NCBI RefSeq assembly: GCF_900116765.1
Contig: NZ_UETC01000007.1
Location: 62,001-126,000 of the forward strand
Length of the DNA stretch: 64,000 nucleotides
Source: Jannaschia seohaensis
GTDB lineage: Bacteria > Pseudomonadota > Alphaproteobacteria > Rhodobacterales > Rhodobacteraceae
Direction: 5' to 3'
Both the position numbers and the translations under genes were made by a program. Under the pieces are notes generated by a model that saw only the letters and a list, made by a program, of their open reading frames with translations, was not told where the DNA came from and did not search any database. Positions 8,071-17,408 of this stretch are shown here, piece by piece; the first letter of the stretch is position 1; every line of letters starts with the position of its first letter.

Positions 8071-8459
8071 GCGCCTTCACCGTCAGCGAGATCGTCCGCC
8101 GGGACGGCCCGATCTTCTCCGCCGAGATGCCGATCAGACGCGCCGCCGCCGTCCTTGTCGAGACGGGATCCGTCGCCGCCCCCGTTATCGACGATGACGG
8201 CTCCCTGATGGGGATCCTGTCGCAGAAGGACTGCTTCCGGCCCGCGTTGCAGGCCAGCTATCACCACGAGTGGAAAGGAAACGTCGCCGATCACATGACG
8301 CACCGCGTCGTCACCGTCGATATCGACGACGAGATCATCCGGACGGCCGAGATGTTCATCGACCACCCGCACCAGGTCTTTCCCGTTCTCCACAGTGGCC
8401 GCGCCGAGGGGCTTCTCCACCGCTCGGACGTCTTCGCCTTTCTGATGCGGCACGGTTAG
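8067..8459 (+). CDS. Two-CBS-domain protein at the end of the nqr operon
   Basis: A 130-residue stand-alone CBS-pair protein. CBS1 contains VIDDDGSLMGILSQKD (about residues 40-55) and CBS2 contains FPVLHSGRAEGLLHRSD. CBS pairs bind adenosyl nucleotides (AMP, ATP, NAD derivatives) and often act as energy or redox sensors. It starts within the nqrM stop codon. A longer frame exists but would run through nqrM, so the ATG at 8067 is chosen. Its position suggests a nucleotide-responsive regulator of this NQR complex; that role is inference. Confidence 0.85.
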   Translation: MSAFTVSEIVRRDGPIFSAEMPIRRAAAVLVETGSVAAPVIDDDGSLMGILSQKDCFRPALQASYHHEWKGNVADHMTHRVVTVDIDDEIIRTAEMFIDHPHQVFPVLHSGRAEGLLHRSDVFAFLMRHG

Positions 8460-8511
8460 GCAATGACCGCGACCGCGCGGGGGGCGCGAGCCGCATGATC
8501 CCTCCGCGCCG

Positions 8512-9771
8512 CTAGATCAGGGCTGTGGATAGCCAGGGAAACCGGCTCAGCAGGATCAGAACGACCGCGACGGCCAGCAGAAAGGGCCAGAGCGAGCGCA
8601 GGATGCGGCCCGGGGTCACGCCGCTCATCGACGAGGTGATATAGAGGCCCACGCCCACCGGCGGCGTCAGCAGCCCCAGCACCAGGTTCAGGCAGATCAC
8701 CACGCCGAACTGATAGGGGCTGATGTCGTAATTGCCCGTCGCGATCGGCAGCAGGATCGGCGTGACCAGGATGACGGCGGCGATCCCGTCGATCAGCATC
8801 CCCACGCAGAGCAGAACCAGGTTCACGATCAGCAGGAACAGAAACGGGTCTGAGGTGATCGTCGTCAGCAGAGCCGCCAGCTTTTGCGGGATGGCCTCGT
8901 AGATGATGACCCACCCGAACACGCTGGCCGCCGCGATCATGAAGACGATCATCGAGGCGTTGAAGGCGGTGCGCTTGAACATCTCCCAGAGGGCCGCGGG
9001 CTTGAGCTCCCGGTAGACGAGCCAGCCCACCAGGAAGGCGATGGTCGAGGCGATGGCGGCGGATTCGGTCGGCGTGGCGATGCCGAAGAGAATGCCGCCG
9101 ATGATGGCGAAGGGGATCGTCAGGGCCGGGAGGCAGGCGAGCAGGGCGCGCATCGCCTCCGGGCCCGTGTACCAGGACCCGGCCGGAAAACCGCGCACGA
9201 GCCCGATGGCGAAGATCACCAGCGCGAAGCTGGCCGCCAGCAGCAGCCCCGGAAGGATGCCCGCCAGGAACATGTCGCCGATGGGCACCTGCGCCAGCAC
9301 GCCGAAGATCACGAACAGCATCGAGGGCGGAATGACCGGCGCGAGCAGGCCCCCCGCCGCCGTGGTCGCGGCGGCGAAGCCTGTGTCGTAGCCCTCCCGC
9401 TCCATCTCGGGCGTCATGGCGCGGGCCATCACGGCGATCTGCGCCGTGGCCGAGCCGATGATCGCGGCCATGAACATGTTGGCGAGCAGGTTGATATAGG
9501 CCAGCCCGCCCCGGAATCCGCCGACGAAGACGCGGGCCGCGTTGATCAGGCGCCGGGTCATGCCGCCCTCGTTCATCATCTCGCCGGTCAGCATGAAGAG
9601 CGGGATCGCGAGCAGCCCGTAATTCTCCAGCCCCGAGAACATCTTCTGGGCGAAGCTGTCATAGAGGACGGTGTTGCCGCTCTCCCAGACATACCAGATC
9701 GCGGTCAGCGCCAGGACCAGGGCGACGGGCACCCCGATCAGCAGCTTGAAGGCGAAGACGACCGGCGTCAT
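8512..9771 (-). CDS. dctM: TRAP transporter large permease DctM
   Basis: A 419-residue inner-membrane protein with about 12 transmembrane helices, the large permease of a tripartite ATP-independent periplasmic transporter. Recognisable blocks are IPLFMLTGEMMNEGGMTRR, ATAQIAVMARAMTPEMEREGYD and GLLAPVIPPSMLFVIFGV. The ATG at 9771 overlaps the dctQ stop by 4 bp; a longer open frame upstream is not protein-like. It couples solute uptake to a sodium or proton gradient. The substrate cannot be read from sequence. Neighbouring genes suggest an aromatic or amino-acid-derived acid. Confidence 0.94.
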   Translation of the reverse strand: MTPVVFAFKLLIGVPVALVLALTAIWYVWESGNTVLYDSFAQKMFSGLENYGLLAIPLFMLTGEMMNEGGMTRRLINAARVFVGGFRGGLAYINLLANMFMAAIIGSATAQIAVMARAMTPEMEREGYDTGFAAATTAAGGLLAPVIPPSMLFVIFGVLAQVPIGDMFLAGILPGLLLAASFALVIFAIGLVRGFPAGSWYTGPEAMRALLACLPALTIPFAIIGGILFGIATPTESAAIASTIAFLVGWLVYRELKPAALWEMFKRTAFNASMIVFMIAAASVFGWVIIYEAIPQKLAALLTTITSDPFLFLLIVNLVLLCVGMLIDGIAAVILVTPILLPIATGNYDISPYQFGVVICLNLVLGLLTPPVGVGLYITSSMSGVTPGRILRSLWPFLLAVAVVLILLSRFPWLSTALI

Positions 9772-10295
9772 GCGGGCGCGGTCCGCGGCGCGGCGAGGTT
9801 GGCCAGGGCGTGCAGCGTCGCACCCCCGGCGAAGAGCCACATCACCGACCAGACCCAGACCTTGGGGATGCCGAGGGTGGTGGTCGGCTCCGCGTAGATG
9901 AAGTTGAAGGTCGCGCCCTGGAACGCCATCACGTCGAACCCCGCCTGCGCCAGCTGCCAGGGCGCGAACCAGCGCCAGCAGAACCACAGCATGAAGAGCG
10001 CGAAGACTAGGATCAGCACGTCGACGATCCGCGCCGCCAGCCGGGCGGCGGCGGCGGGCAGCGCATCGGTCAGCACGGTGATCGCGACGGCGTTTCCATA
10101 ATGCAGCGAGGCGGAGGCGCCTAGAAACGTCATCCAGGCCATCGCATAGATCGCCAACTCGTCCACCCAATAGAGCGCCGCGCCCAGCGAGCGGGTCACG
10201 ACGTTGAGAAGGATCAGCAAGGTCACCGAGACGGCCAGAAGCGCCGCAGCGGCGATCTCTACCTGCGCCCAGCGGGCCGAAAGCTGCATCAGCAT
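9768..10295 (-). CDS. dctQ: TRAP transporter small permease DctQ
   Basis: A 175-residue membrane protein with four predicted helices, the small permease that bridges DctM and the solute-binding protein. VVTRSLGAALYWVDELAIYAMAW is the typical second-helix region, in which the family Trp/Glu (WxxEL) appears as WVDEL. The start at 10295 is supported by AGGAGA eight or so bases upstream. A hairpin repeat lies in the gap between this gene and dctP, so the two permease genes may be expressed at a different level from the binding protein. Confidence 0.92.
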   Translation of the reverse strand: MLMQLSARWAQVEIAAAALLAVSVTLLILLNVVTRSLGAALYWVDELAIYAMAWMTFLGASASLHYGNAVAITVLTDALPAAAARLAARIVDVLILVFALFMLWFCWRWFAPWQLAQAGFDVMAFQGATFNFIYAEPTTTLGIPKVWVWSVMWLFAGGATLHALANLAAPRTAPA

Positions 10296-10384
10296 GCTGT
10301 CTCCTGAGCGGTGCGGGGCGCGCGGCGCCTCGTTGGGAGCGCGTCCCCGGGAGGCGACCCTATGCGCCGATTGAAAAGGAGGGG

Positions 10385-10432
10385 CCGGGGGCCAGCCCCC
10401 GGACCCCCGGGATATTTGAGCAGGGAAGAAAG
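10385..10432. repeat. Hairpin-plus-tail repeat, copy 1 (between dctP and dctQ)
   Basis: A GC-rich hairpin, CCGGGGGC (10385-10392) CA GCCCCCGG (10395-10402), is followed by ACCCCCGGG and the tail ATATTT-GA-GCAGGGAAGAAAG. The copy at 43356-43403 is the same element in reverse, differing at about one base over 48. Similar elements lie at 23519, 28922 and 55477. It sits within an operon, so it is more likely an RNA stability or processing element than a full terminator. Confidence 0.9.
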
Positions 10433-10481
10433 GGCCAGAGGCGGGCGCGCCCATGCCCGCAGCACCTCTAGCCGGGAGGCG

Positions 10482-12057
<1,576 letters not shown>

Positions 12058-12126
12058 CGGCGTCTCCTTGGCTCGGGGGAGCGTATCCGATTCTCGGCAG
12101 TGCGGAAGGCGCGCCCACAGCAAACG

Positions 12127-12147
12127 GGTATAGCGATTGGCGATAGC
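12127..12147 (-). promoter_or_regulatory. Candidate LysR operator upstream of the dioxygenase gene
   Basis: Read on the minus strand this 21 bp site is GCTATC-N9-TATACC. It matches the dyad at 14015-14035 (GCTATC-N9-TATAGC) and the one at 15757-15777 (GCTATC-N9-GATAGC). It lies in the 92 bp gap between the exporter gene and the dioxygenase start. LysR-type sites normally show such interrupted dyads. Recognition by the LysR protein at 14818 is inference. Confidence 0.6.
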
Positions 12148-12149
12148 GA

Positions 12150-12995
12150 TCAGGCCAGGATCAGGGCCGTTCCGATGGCGGCAAGCGCGGTGGCCGCGAT
12201 CAGGCGACCGGGGCGGGCCGGTGCCGCGCCGGATATCAGGCGCAAGATTATCGCGGCCACCAGCACATCGAGCGCGCCCAGCATCGCCACCGTCGCGACC
12301 GGGGCGTGGGCCAAGGCGGCGAAGTGCGTGAGCTGGCCTGCGGCCAGGGCGAGCGCGGCGGTCACGTGCCACGGTCCCCGGTCTACCAGCAGCGATCCCA
12401 ATCTGTCCGCGCGCCACGCCGCCAGCGGGAACCAGACGAGCCCGACCAGCGCCCCCACCGCCGTGCCCAGCGCGGCGTCCTGCACCGCGCCCAGCCCCAG
12501 CGCGCGCAGCCCATAGGCCAGAGCATAGAACCCCGCCGAAGCGACCCCGAGCAGCAGCCCGGCCCCCCGCAACGGCCCCGGCGCGCCCAGATGGAGCGCC
12601 ACCCCCGCCAGGATCAGCCCGCCCCCCGCCAGGGCGGCCGGCGAGGGCCACTCCGCCAGCAGCACCACCGCCACAGGGATTGCGAAGATCGGGGTGAGAC
12701 GGCGCAACAGCCCGGCCGTGACCGGGCCCAGCGCCTCGGTCGCGCGAAACATGGTCACGCGCCCCAGGATGACCGAGGCGACCCCGGCAAGTCCGAACGC
12801 CCAGAGCGCCGCCGCGTCCAGCGCGCTCAGCCGCGCCGTGCCCGCCACCGCCCAGGCGCCCGCGGACAGGCCCAGCGTCGCCAGCACCGAGAGGAACACG
12901 CCGTTGTCTCCGCACGCGGTGGCCCGGCCCCGCTGGATCGCGACGCCGGCCAGTCCGTAGAACGCCGCCGCCAGCAGCGCGAGCGCGACCCCCAT
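12150..12995 (-). CDS. EamA/DMT-family transporter
   Basis: A 281-residue protein with about ten transmembrane helices in two EamA repeats (first ending near residue 140, second starting at RGAGLLLGVASAGFYALAYG). This family moves small metabolites, usually outward. The ATG at 12995 overlaps the stop of the lyase gene (ATGA), preferred over an in-frame ATG at 13013. It may export a toxic intermediate of the island's pathway or take part in uptake; the substrate cannot be inferred. Confidence 0.86.
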   Translation of the reverse strand: MGVALALLAAAFYGLAGVAIQRGRATACGDNGVFLSVLATLGLSAGAWAVAGTARLSALDAAALWAFGLAGVASVILGRVTMFRATEALGPVTAGLLRRLTPIFAIPVAVVLLAEWPSPAALAGGGLILAGVALHLGAPGPLRGAGLLLGVASAGFYALAYGLRALGLGAVQDAALGTAVGALVGLVWFPLAAWRADRLGSLLVDRGPWHVTAALALAAGQLTHFAALAHAPVATVAMLGALDVLVAAIILRLISGAAPARPGRLIAATALAAIGTALILA

Positions 12996-13948
12996 CAGAG
13001 CCGCAGGCCGCACCCTTCGAAGGCGGCGCGGGTGGCGTCCTTCTCGGCCTCGGTCAGGTTCAGCATCGGGTGCCGGACGGGGCCGCCGACCTGGCCCAGC
13101 AGATCCTGCCAGTATTTGCCATGGGCGGTGGGCTTACTGCCCGGCTTGGTGTCGCGGATGGCGGCGCGGACCGGCTCCAGGCTGTCGCGGACGCGGCGCG
13201 CCTCGGCGAAGCGGCCGGCGAAGGCCAGTTCGGTATATTCGTTCATCCGCTGATCGGCCTTGGTCTGGAGCTGATAGGGCGGGGAGGAGCAGAGATAGAG
13301 CTGCCAGCCCAGCGCCTCGATATTGTCGAGCCAGTCATCCTCCCGGGAGGTCGAGACCAGGATCTTGTCGCCCGCCAGCCGCGTCAGCCGGGCATACATC
13401 TCGCGCGGGACCGAATATTTGATGGCCATGATGTTGGGCAGCTCCGCGATCCTGGCGCAGGTCTCGGGTTCCATCAGATAGCCCGCATCCGGGTGGCTCC
13501 ACATCGCGATGCCGATATCGAGCCGGTCGCAGAGATACTTGTAGTATTCGTAAAGGATCTCGTCGCGGTCGTGGCAGAAGCTGAGCATCGGCGCGTGGAC
13601 GACGACATAATCGGCGCCGCAAGCCTCGGCGTGGCGGCCCAGTTCCAGCACGGTGGAGACGGACTGATCCGAGATCGACATGATCGTCCCCGCACGGCCC
13701 CGGCATTCCTCGGCGGCGATGGTCATTAGGCGCTTGCGTTCGTCCAGGGAGAGCGCCCAGAACTCCCCCTGCTTGCCCGCCATGAACAGGCCGGCGATGC
13801 CCAGATCGCCGATCCAATGGCGGATATTGGCGCGCAGGCCGGCCTCGTCGACGCGCAGATCGGAGTCGAAGGGCGTCAGCGCGGCCGCCCAGATGCCGCG
13901 CATCGTCTCGCGGGCATGGGCTTTGGCCTCGTGCTTGGCATAGTCCAT
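12995..13948 (-). CDS. DapA/N-acetylneuraminate-lyase family protein
   Basis: A 317-residue class I aldolase-fold protein. The Schiff-base lysine is in MAIKYSVP near residue 170. GKQGEFWALSLDERKRL corresponds to the GxxGE...L..ER motif that binds the pyruvyl group. Members condense or cleave pyruvate and aldehydes, hydrate-aldolase aromatic side-chain intermediates, or deaminate cyclic imines. The family is too broad to name the reaction. GGAGG precedes the start. It heads the minus-strand operon and faces the nadX-like gene across a shared 113 bp promoter region that holds a candidate operator. Confidence 0.86.
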   Translation of the reverse strand: MDYAKHEAKAHARETMRGIWAAALTPFDSDLRVDEAGLRANIRHWIGDLGIAGLFMAGKQGEFWALSLDERKRLMTIAAEECRGRAGTIMSISDQSVSTVLELGRHAEACGADYVVVHAPMLSFCHDRDEILYEYYKYLCDRLDIGIAMWSHPDAGYLMEPETCARIAELPNIMAIKYSVPREMYARLTRLAGDKILVSTSREDDWLDNIEALGWQLYLCSSPPYQLQTKADQRMNEYTELAFAGRFAEARRVRDSLEPVRAAIRDTKPGSKPTAHGKYWQDLLGQVGGPVRHPMLNLTEAEKDATRAAFEGCGLRL

Positions 13949-14014
13949 GAGCGTCCTCCGGGGATGGGTATGGCGGACGGGATATCGCGCGCGCCAATGC
14001 TTAGACAGGATGGA

Positions 14015-14035
14015 GCTATCCGAATAAGCTATAGC
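14015..14035. promoter_or_regulatory. Candidate LysR operator in the divergent promoter
   Basis: GCTATC (14015-14020), nine bases, then TATAGC (14030-14035) form an interrupted dyad, with GCTATAGC as an internal palindrome. The site lies 27-47 bp before the nadX-like start and about 67 bp before the lyase start. It is placed to control both directions. Matching sites stand at 12127 and 15757. Confidence 0.65.
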
Positions 14036-14061
14036 CGACCGGCGAAAGCACGGGGAGTGGA

Positions 14062-14814
14062 ATGACCATTGGCATCATCGGAGAGGGCGCGATCGGACGC
14101 TATGTGCGCGCCCATCTGGAGGGCGTGACCGTCGCGCTGGTGCGTCCGGGGCGCGAAGGCCCGGGGCGTGTGGCGTCGGTCGATGCCCTGCCCGGAGACC
14201 TGCGGCTGATGCTGGATTGCGCGGGGCATCAGGCGCTGGCGCAGTTCGGGCCGGAGATCCTGGCGCGGGGGATCGATCTCGTGACGGTCTCGCTGGGCGC
14301 GCTGGCCGACGACGCGCTGCACGGCCGGCTGAGGGAAGCCGCGCGGACGGGCGGCGCGCGGCTGCATCTCGCCTCCGGCGCCATCGGCGCGCTCGATGCG
14401 CTGGCTGCGGCGCGGGTGGGCGGGCTCGACGCCGTGACCTATGCGGGCCGAAAGCCGCCTGCGGGCTGGCGGGGATCGGCAGCGGAGCCGGTCTTGGGCC
14501 TCGACGCGCTCACGGCCCCGGCCGCCCATTTCGAGGGCACCGCCCGGGAGGCGGCGCTCCGCTATCCGAAGAACGCCAATGTCGCCGCCGCCGTCGCCCT
14601 GGCCGGAGCCGGGTTCGATGCCACGCGGGTCCGTCTGATCGCCGATCCCGACGCGCCCGGCAATGTCCACGAGATCGAGGCGCGGGGGGCGTTCGGGCGC
14701 TTCTCCTTCCGGATCGAGGGGCGCGCCCTGCCGGACAATCCGCGCAGCGCGGCGCTGGCGGCGATGAGCGTCGTGGCAGCCGTCCTGCGCCGCGCCGCAC
14801 CGGTGGGGATCTAG
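14062..14814 (+). CDS. nadX: Aspartate-dehydrogenase-like oxidoreductase (NadX family)
   Basis: A 250-residue NAD(P)-dependent enzyme of the NadX/DUF108 family. The Rossmann motif GIIGEGAIG is at residues 4-12. LASGAIGALDALAAARVGG and YPKNANVAAAVALAG are the hallmark family motifs, the latter next to the catalytic histidine region in known aspartate dehydrogenases. NadX oxidises L-aspartate to iminoaspartate or runs in reverse, and can feed quinolinate synthesis. Here it is co-located with a 3-hydroxyanthranilate dioxygenase, an enzyme whose product also leads to quinolinate. It could instead act on another amino or imino acid in a catabolic route. Confidence 0.85.
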   Translation: MTIGIIGEGAIGRYVRAHLEGVTVALVRPGREGPGRVASVDALPGDLRLMLDCAGHQALAQFGPEILARGIDLVTVSLGALADDALHGRLREAARTGGARLHLASGAIGALDALAAARVGGLDAVTYAGRKPPAGWRGSAAEPVLGLDALTAPAAHFEGTAREAALRYPKNANVAAAVALAGAGFDATRVRLIADPDAPGNVHEIEARGAFGRFSFRIEGRALPDNPRSAALAAMSVVAAVLRRAAPVGI

Positions 14815-14817
14815 CCC

Positions 14818-15789
14818 ATGTCCGCACGTGCCGCCCGCATCCTCGATCGCGCGCTGACCCGGCTCAAGCTGCGGCAGCTTCGGCTGCTCGTGGCGGTCGA
14901 GCGCGAGGGCTCGATCCAGGCGGCGGCGAAGACGCTGGGCATGTCGCAGCCCGCGGCGACCAAGATGATCCAGGATCTGGAACTCGATTTCGAAGTCCAG
15001 CTCTTCGAGCGGACCAATCGCGGGGTCGTGGCCACCGCGTTCGGCAAGGCTCTGATCCGGCATGCGACGCTGATCTTCGCCCAGCTCTCGAACGCCGCCC
15101 AGGAGTTGGACGATCTCAGCGAGGGCAATAGCGGACGGGTGGTCGTCGGCACCTTGCTCGCGGCCTCGCCCGCATTGCTGCCCGGCGCCATCGAGCGGCT
15201 GCGGGTGGCGCGGCCCAACGTGGCCGTCAAGGTGGTCGAGGGCACGCTCGCCGTCCTGATGCCGCGCCTATTGGCCGGCGAGATCGACATGGTCGTCGGG
15301 CGCCTGCCGGGGGATTGCCACCGCGCCACGTTGGAGCAGGAAGTTCTCTTCGACGGCCAGGTGACGCTGCTGGCGGGGCCGGACCATCCGCTGGTCGGGG
15401 CCGGGCCGGTCAGCTTCGAGACCCTTCTCGATCAGGATTGGATCTTGCCCCCGCAGGAGACGACCCTCCGCCAGCAGGCCGACCAGTTCTTCGCCCGCAT
15501 GGGGGCCGCGCCACGGATCGCCGTCGAGTCCGTCTCCTATCTGCTCAATCGCGCGATGTTGCGGCGCGGCCCGCTGGTGGGCCTGATGCCCGGGGAGGTC
15601 GCCGCGCTCGATGTCGCCTCGGGCCTGCTTGCGGAGATCGACTGGACCCCGCCCTTCGGCGCCAGCCCGGTCGGCGTGTCCTATCGCGGCGTCGACGGCC
15701 TGTCCCCCGCGGGGGTGGCGTTCCTCGACGCGCTCAGGGTCACGGCGGCGGATCTGGCTATCGGCGGATCGGATAGCGCCTTTCCCTGA
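14818..15789 (+). CDS. LysR-family regulator of the island
   Basis: A 323-residue LysR-type transcriptional regulator of the GbpR-like branch. The winged helix-turn-helix spans about residues 16-75 (EGSIQAAAKTLGMSQPAATK is the recognition part). The effector-binding domain follows. It starts three bases after the nadX-like stop and lies between genes it probably controls. Three related dyads, GCTATC-N9-KATASC, occur next to the divergent promoter, the dioxygenase and the aldehyde dehydrogenase. The last of these lies inside the 3' end of this gene. Confidence 0.92.
   Translation: MSARAARILDRALTRLKLRQLRLLVAVEREGSIQAAAKTLGMSQPAATKMIQDLELDFEVQLFERTNRGVVATAFGKALIRHATLIFAQLSNAAQELDDLSEGNSGRVVVGTLLAASPALLPGAIERLRVARPNVAVKVVEGTLAVLMPRLLAGEIDMVVGRLPGDCHRATLEQEVLFDGQVTLLAGPDHPLVGAGPVSFETLLDQDWILPPQETTLRQQADQFFARMGAAPRIAVESVSYLLNRAMLRRGPLVGLMPGEVAALDVASGLLAEIDWTPPFGASPVGVSYRGVDGLSPAGVAFLDALRVTAADLAIGGSDSAFP
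15757..15777 (+). promoter_or_regulatory. Candidate LysR operator before the aldehyde dehydrogenase
   Basis: GCTATC (15757-15762)-N9-GATAGC (15772-15777) is a perfect six-base dyad inside the last codons of the LysR gene, 73 bp before the dehydrogenase ATG. Both half-sites match those at 12127 and 14015. Because it overlaps coding sequence, it would be missed by scans limited to intergenic DNA. Confidence 0.55.
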
Positions 15790-15849
15790 AAAGCCTTGAG
15801 CGGCGCAGATGCGGAACCGACCTTGAAGGGCGCCCCTTTCGAGGATCCG

Positions 15850-17286
15850 ATGCAAGATTATCCCGACCTCCACCTCTATATCGGCGGGTCCTGGCGGACG
15901 TCGCCCGAGACCATCCCGGTCTGCGATCCCGCCACCGAATCGGAGATCGGGCGCCTGCCTCAGGCCAGCCGCGCCGATCTGGACGACGCGCTGGAGGCGG
16001 CGGAGGCCGGATTTCGCATCTGGCGCGCGACGCCGCCGCGGGATCGGGTTGACTTTTTGCTGCGCGCCGCCGCGCTGATGCGGCAGCGGCGCGAAGAGAT
16101 CGCCCAGGCCATCACCGCCGAGCACGGGAAGCCCCTGGCGCAGGCGCGGCTGGAAGTGATCCGCGGTTGTGAGTTCTTCGAATGGGATGCGGGCGAGGCG
16201 CAGCGCACCTATGGCCGCGTCATCCCCTCGGCACCCGGCATCCGCTACGTCGTCCATCACGAACCCATCGGCGTGACTTTAGGTCTCAGCCCCTGGAACT
16301 TCCCGCTGTCCCAGCCTGCGCGCAAGGTGGCCGGGGCGCTGGCCTCGGGCTGTTCGATCATCCTCAAGGCGGCGGAGGAGACGCCGGCCGGCGCGCTCCA
16401 TATCGCGCGCGCGTTCCACGATGCGGGCCTGCCGCCGGGCGTGCTGAACCTCGTCTTCGGCAGCCCCGCCGAGATCTCGGAGCATCTGATCGCCCAGGAT
16501 CCGGTGCGCCTCGTGGCGTTCACGGGCTCGACCCGGGTCGGGCGCCAGCTGGCCGCGCGGGCGGCGGCCCACGACACCCGCGCGCTGATGGAGTTGGGCG
16601 GGCACGCCCCGGTCATCGTCTGCGAGGACACCGATCCCGCCCGCGCCGGCGAGAGCAGCGCCATCCGCAAATATCGAAACGCGGGCCAAGTCTGCACCTC
16701 GCCGACGCGGTTCTATGTCCACGACTCGCTGTTCGAGCCCTTCCTCGACCGTTTCGCCTGCCGCGCCGCGACCATCGAGGTCGGCGACGGCCGCGACCCG
16801 GGGGTAGAGATGGGCCCCCTGGCCAATGAACGCCGGCTGCCGGCCCTGCTGGACCTGATCGAGGATGCCTGCGCCAAGGGCGGCGAGCTGATCACGGGCG
16901 GCAGCCGGATCGGCAATCGCGGCCATTTCCTGCAACCCACGGTCCTGGCCAACGTGCCCGACGACGCCCGCGTCATGCAGGAGGAGCCGTTTGGCCCGCT
17001 GGCGGTGGTGAACCCCGTCGCCTCGGTGGATGAGGCCATCGCACGGGCCAATGCCACGCCTTACGGTCTCGCCGCCTATGCGTTCACCAATCGCGCCGAT
17101 TACGTGGATCGGATCACGCGGGGGGTCGAGGCCGGCAACCTCTCCTTCAACACGCTCGAAGCGTCCTTGCCCGAGACGCCCTTCGGCGGCGTCCGCGCCA
17201 GCGGCACCGGCCGCGAGGGCGGGACGGAAGGGCTGGAGAATTACATGATCGTCAAGACCGTCTCCCACAGCATGGAGATCGTCTGA
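15850..17286 (+). CDS. NAD(P)-dependent aldehyde dehydrogenase
   Basis: A 478-residue ALDH-superfamily enzyme closest in look to succinate-semialdehyde dehydrogenases. Catalytic motifs are present: the oxyanion Asn in SPWNFPL, the general base Glu in LMELGGHAP and the nucleophilic Cys in NAGQVCTSPTRF. The ATG at 15850 has GAGGA just upstream and is preferred over a TTG 54 bases earlier. It may oxidise a semialdehyde made in the island. 2-Aminomuconate semialdehyde would fit the dioxygenase, but a product of the lyase is equally possible. Confidence 0.93.
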   Translation: MQDYPDLHLYIGGSWRTSPETIPVCDPATESEIGRLPQASRADLDDALEAAEAGFRIWRATPPRDRVDFLLRAAALMRQRREEIAQAITAEHGKPLAQARLEVIRGCEFFEWDAGEAQRTYGRVIPSAPGIRYVVHHEPIGVTLGLSPWNFPLSQPARKVAGALASGCSIILKAAEETPAGALHIARAFHDAGLPPGVLNLVFGSPAEISEHLIAQDPVRLVAFTGSTRVGRQLAARAAAHDTRALMELGGHAPVIVCEDTDPARAGESSAIRKYRNAGQVCTSPTRFYVHDSLFEPFLDRFACRAATIEVGDGRDPGVEMGPLANERRLPALLDLIEDACAKGGELITGGSRIGNRGHFLQPTVLANVPDDARVMQEEPFGPLAVVNPVASVDEAIARANATPYGLAAYAFTNRADYVDRITRGVEAGNLSFNTLEASLPETPFGGVRASGTGREGGTEGLENYMIVKTVSHSMEIV

Positions 17287-17408
17287 CACCCGTTGTTCAC
17301 GAGTGATTAGGGTCCGAGTGGGGGGACGCGCGCGCAAAGGTATGAGTGGTGGAGGGCTTTGCCATCCGCATTCGTTTGGGTGGGGCTGTGCGCGTGTCCT
17401 CCGTTCCC

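Noticed and set aside
9772-10170. N-terminal extension fused to DctM
   Set aside because: The extra residues are Arg-rich and antisense-like in composition, and overlap dctQ. The ATG at 9771 with an ATGA overlap is the normal layout.
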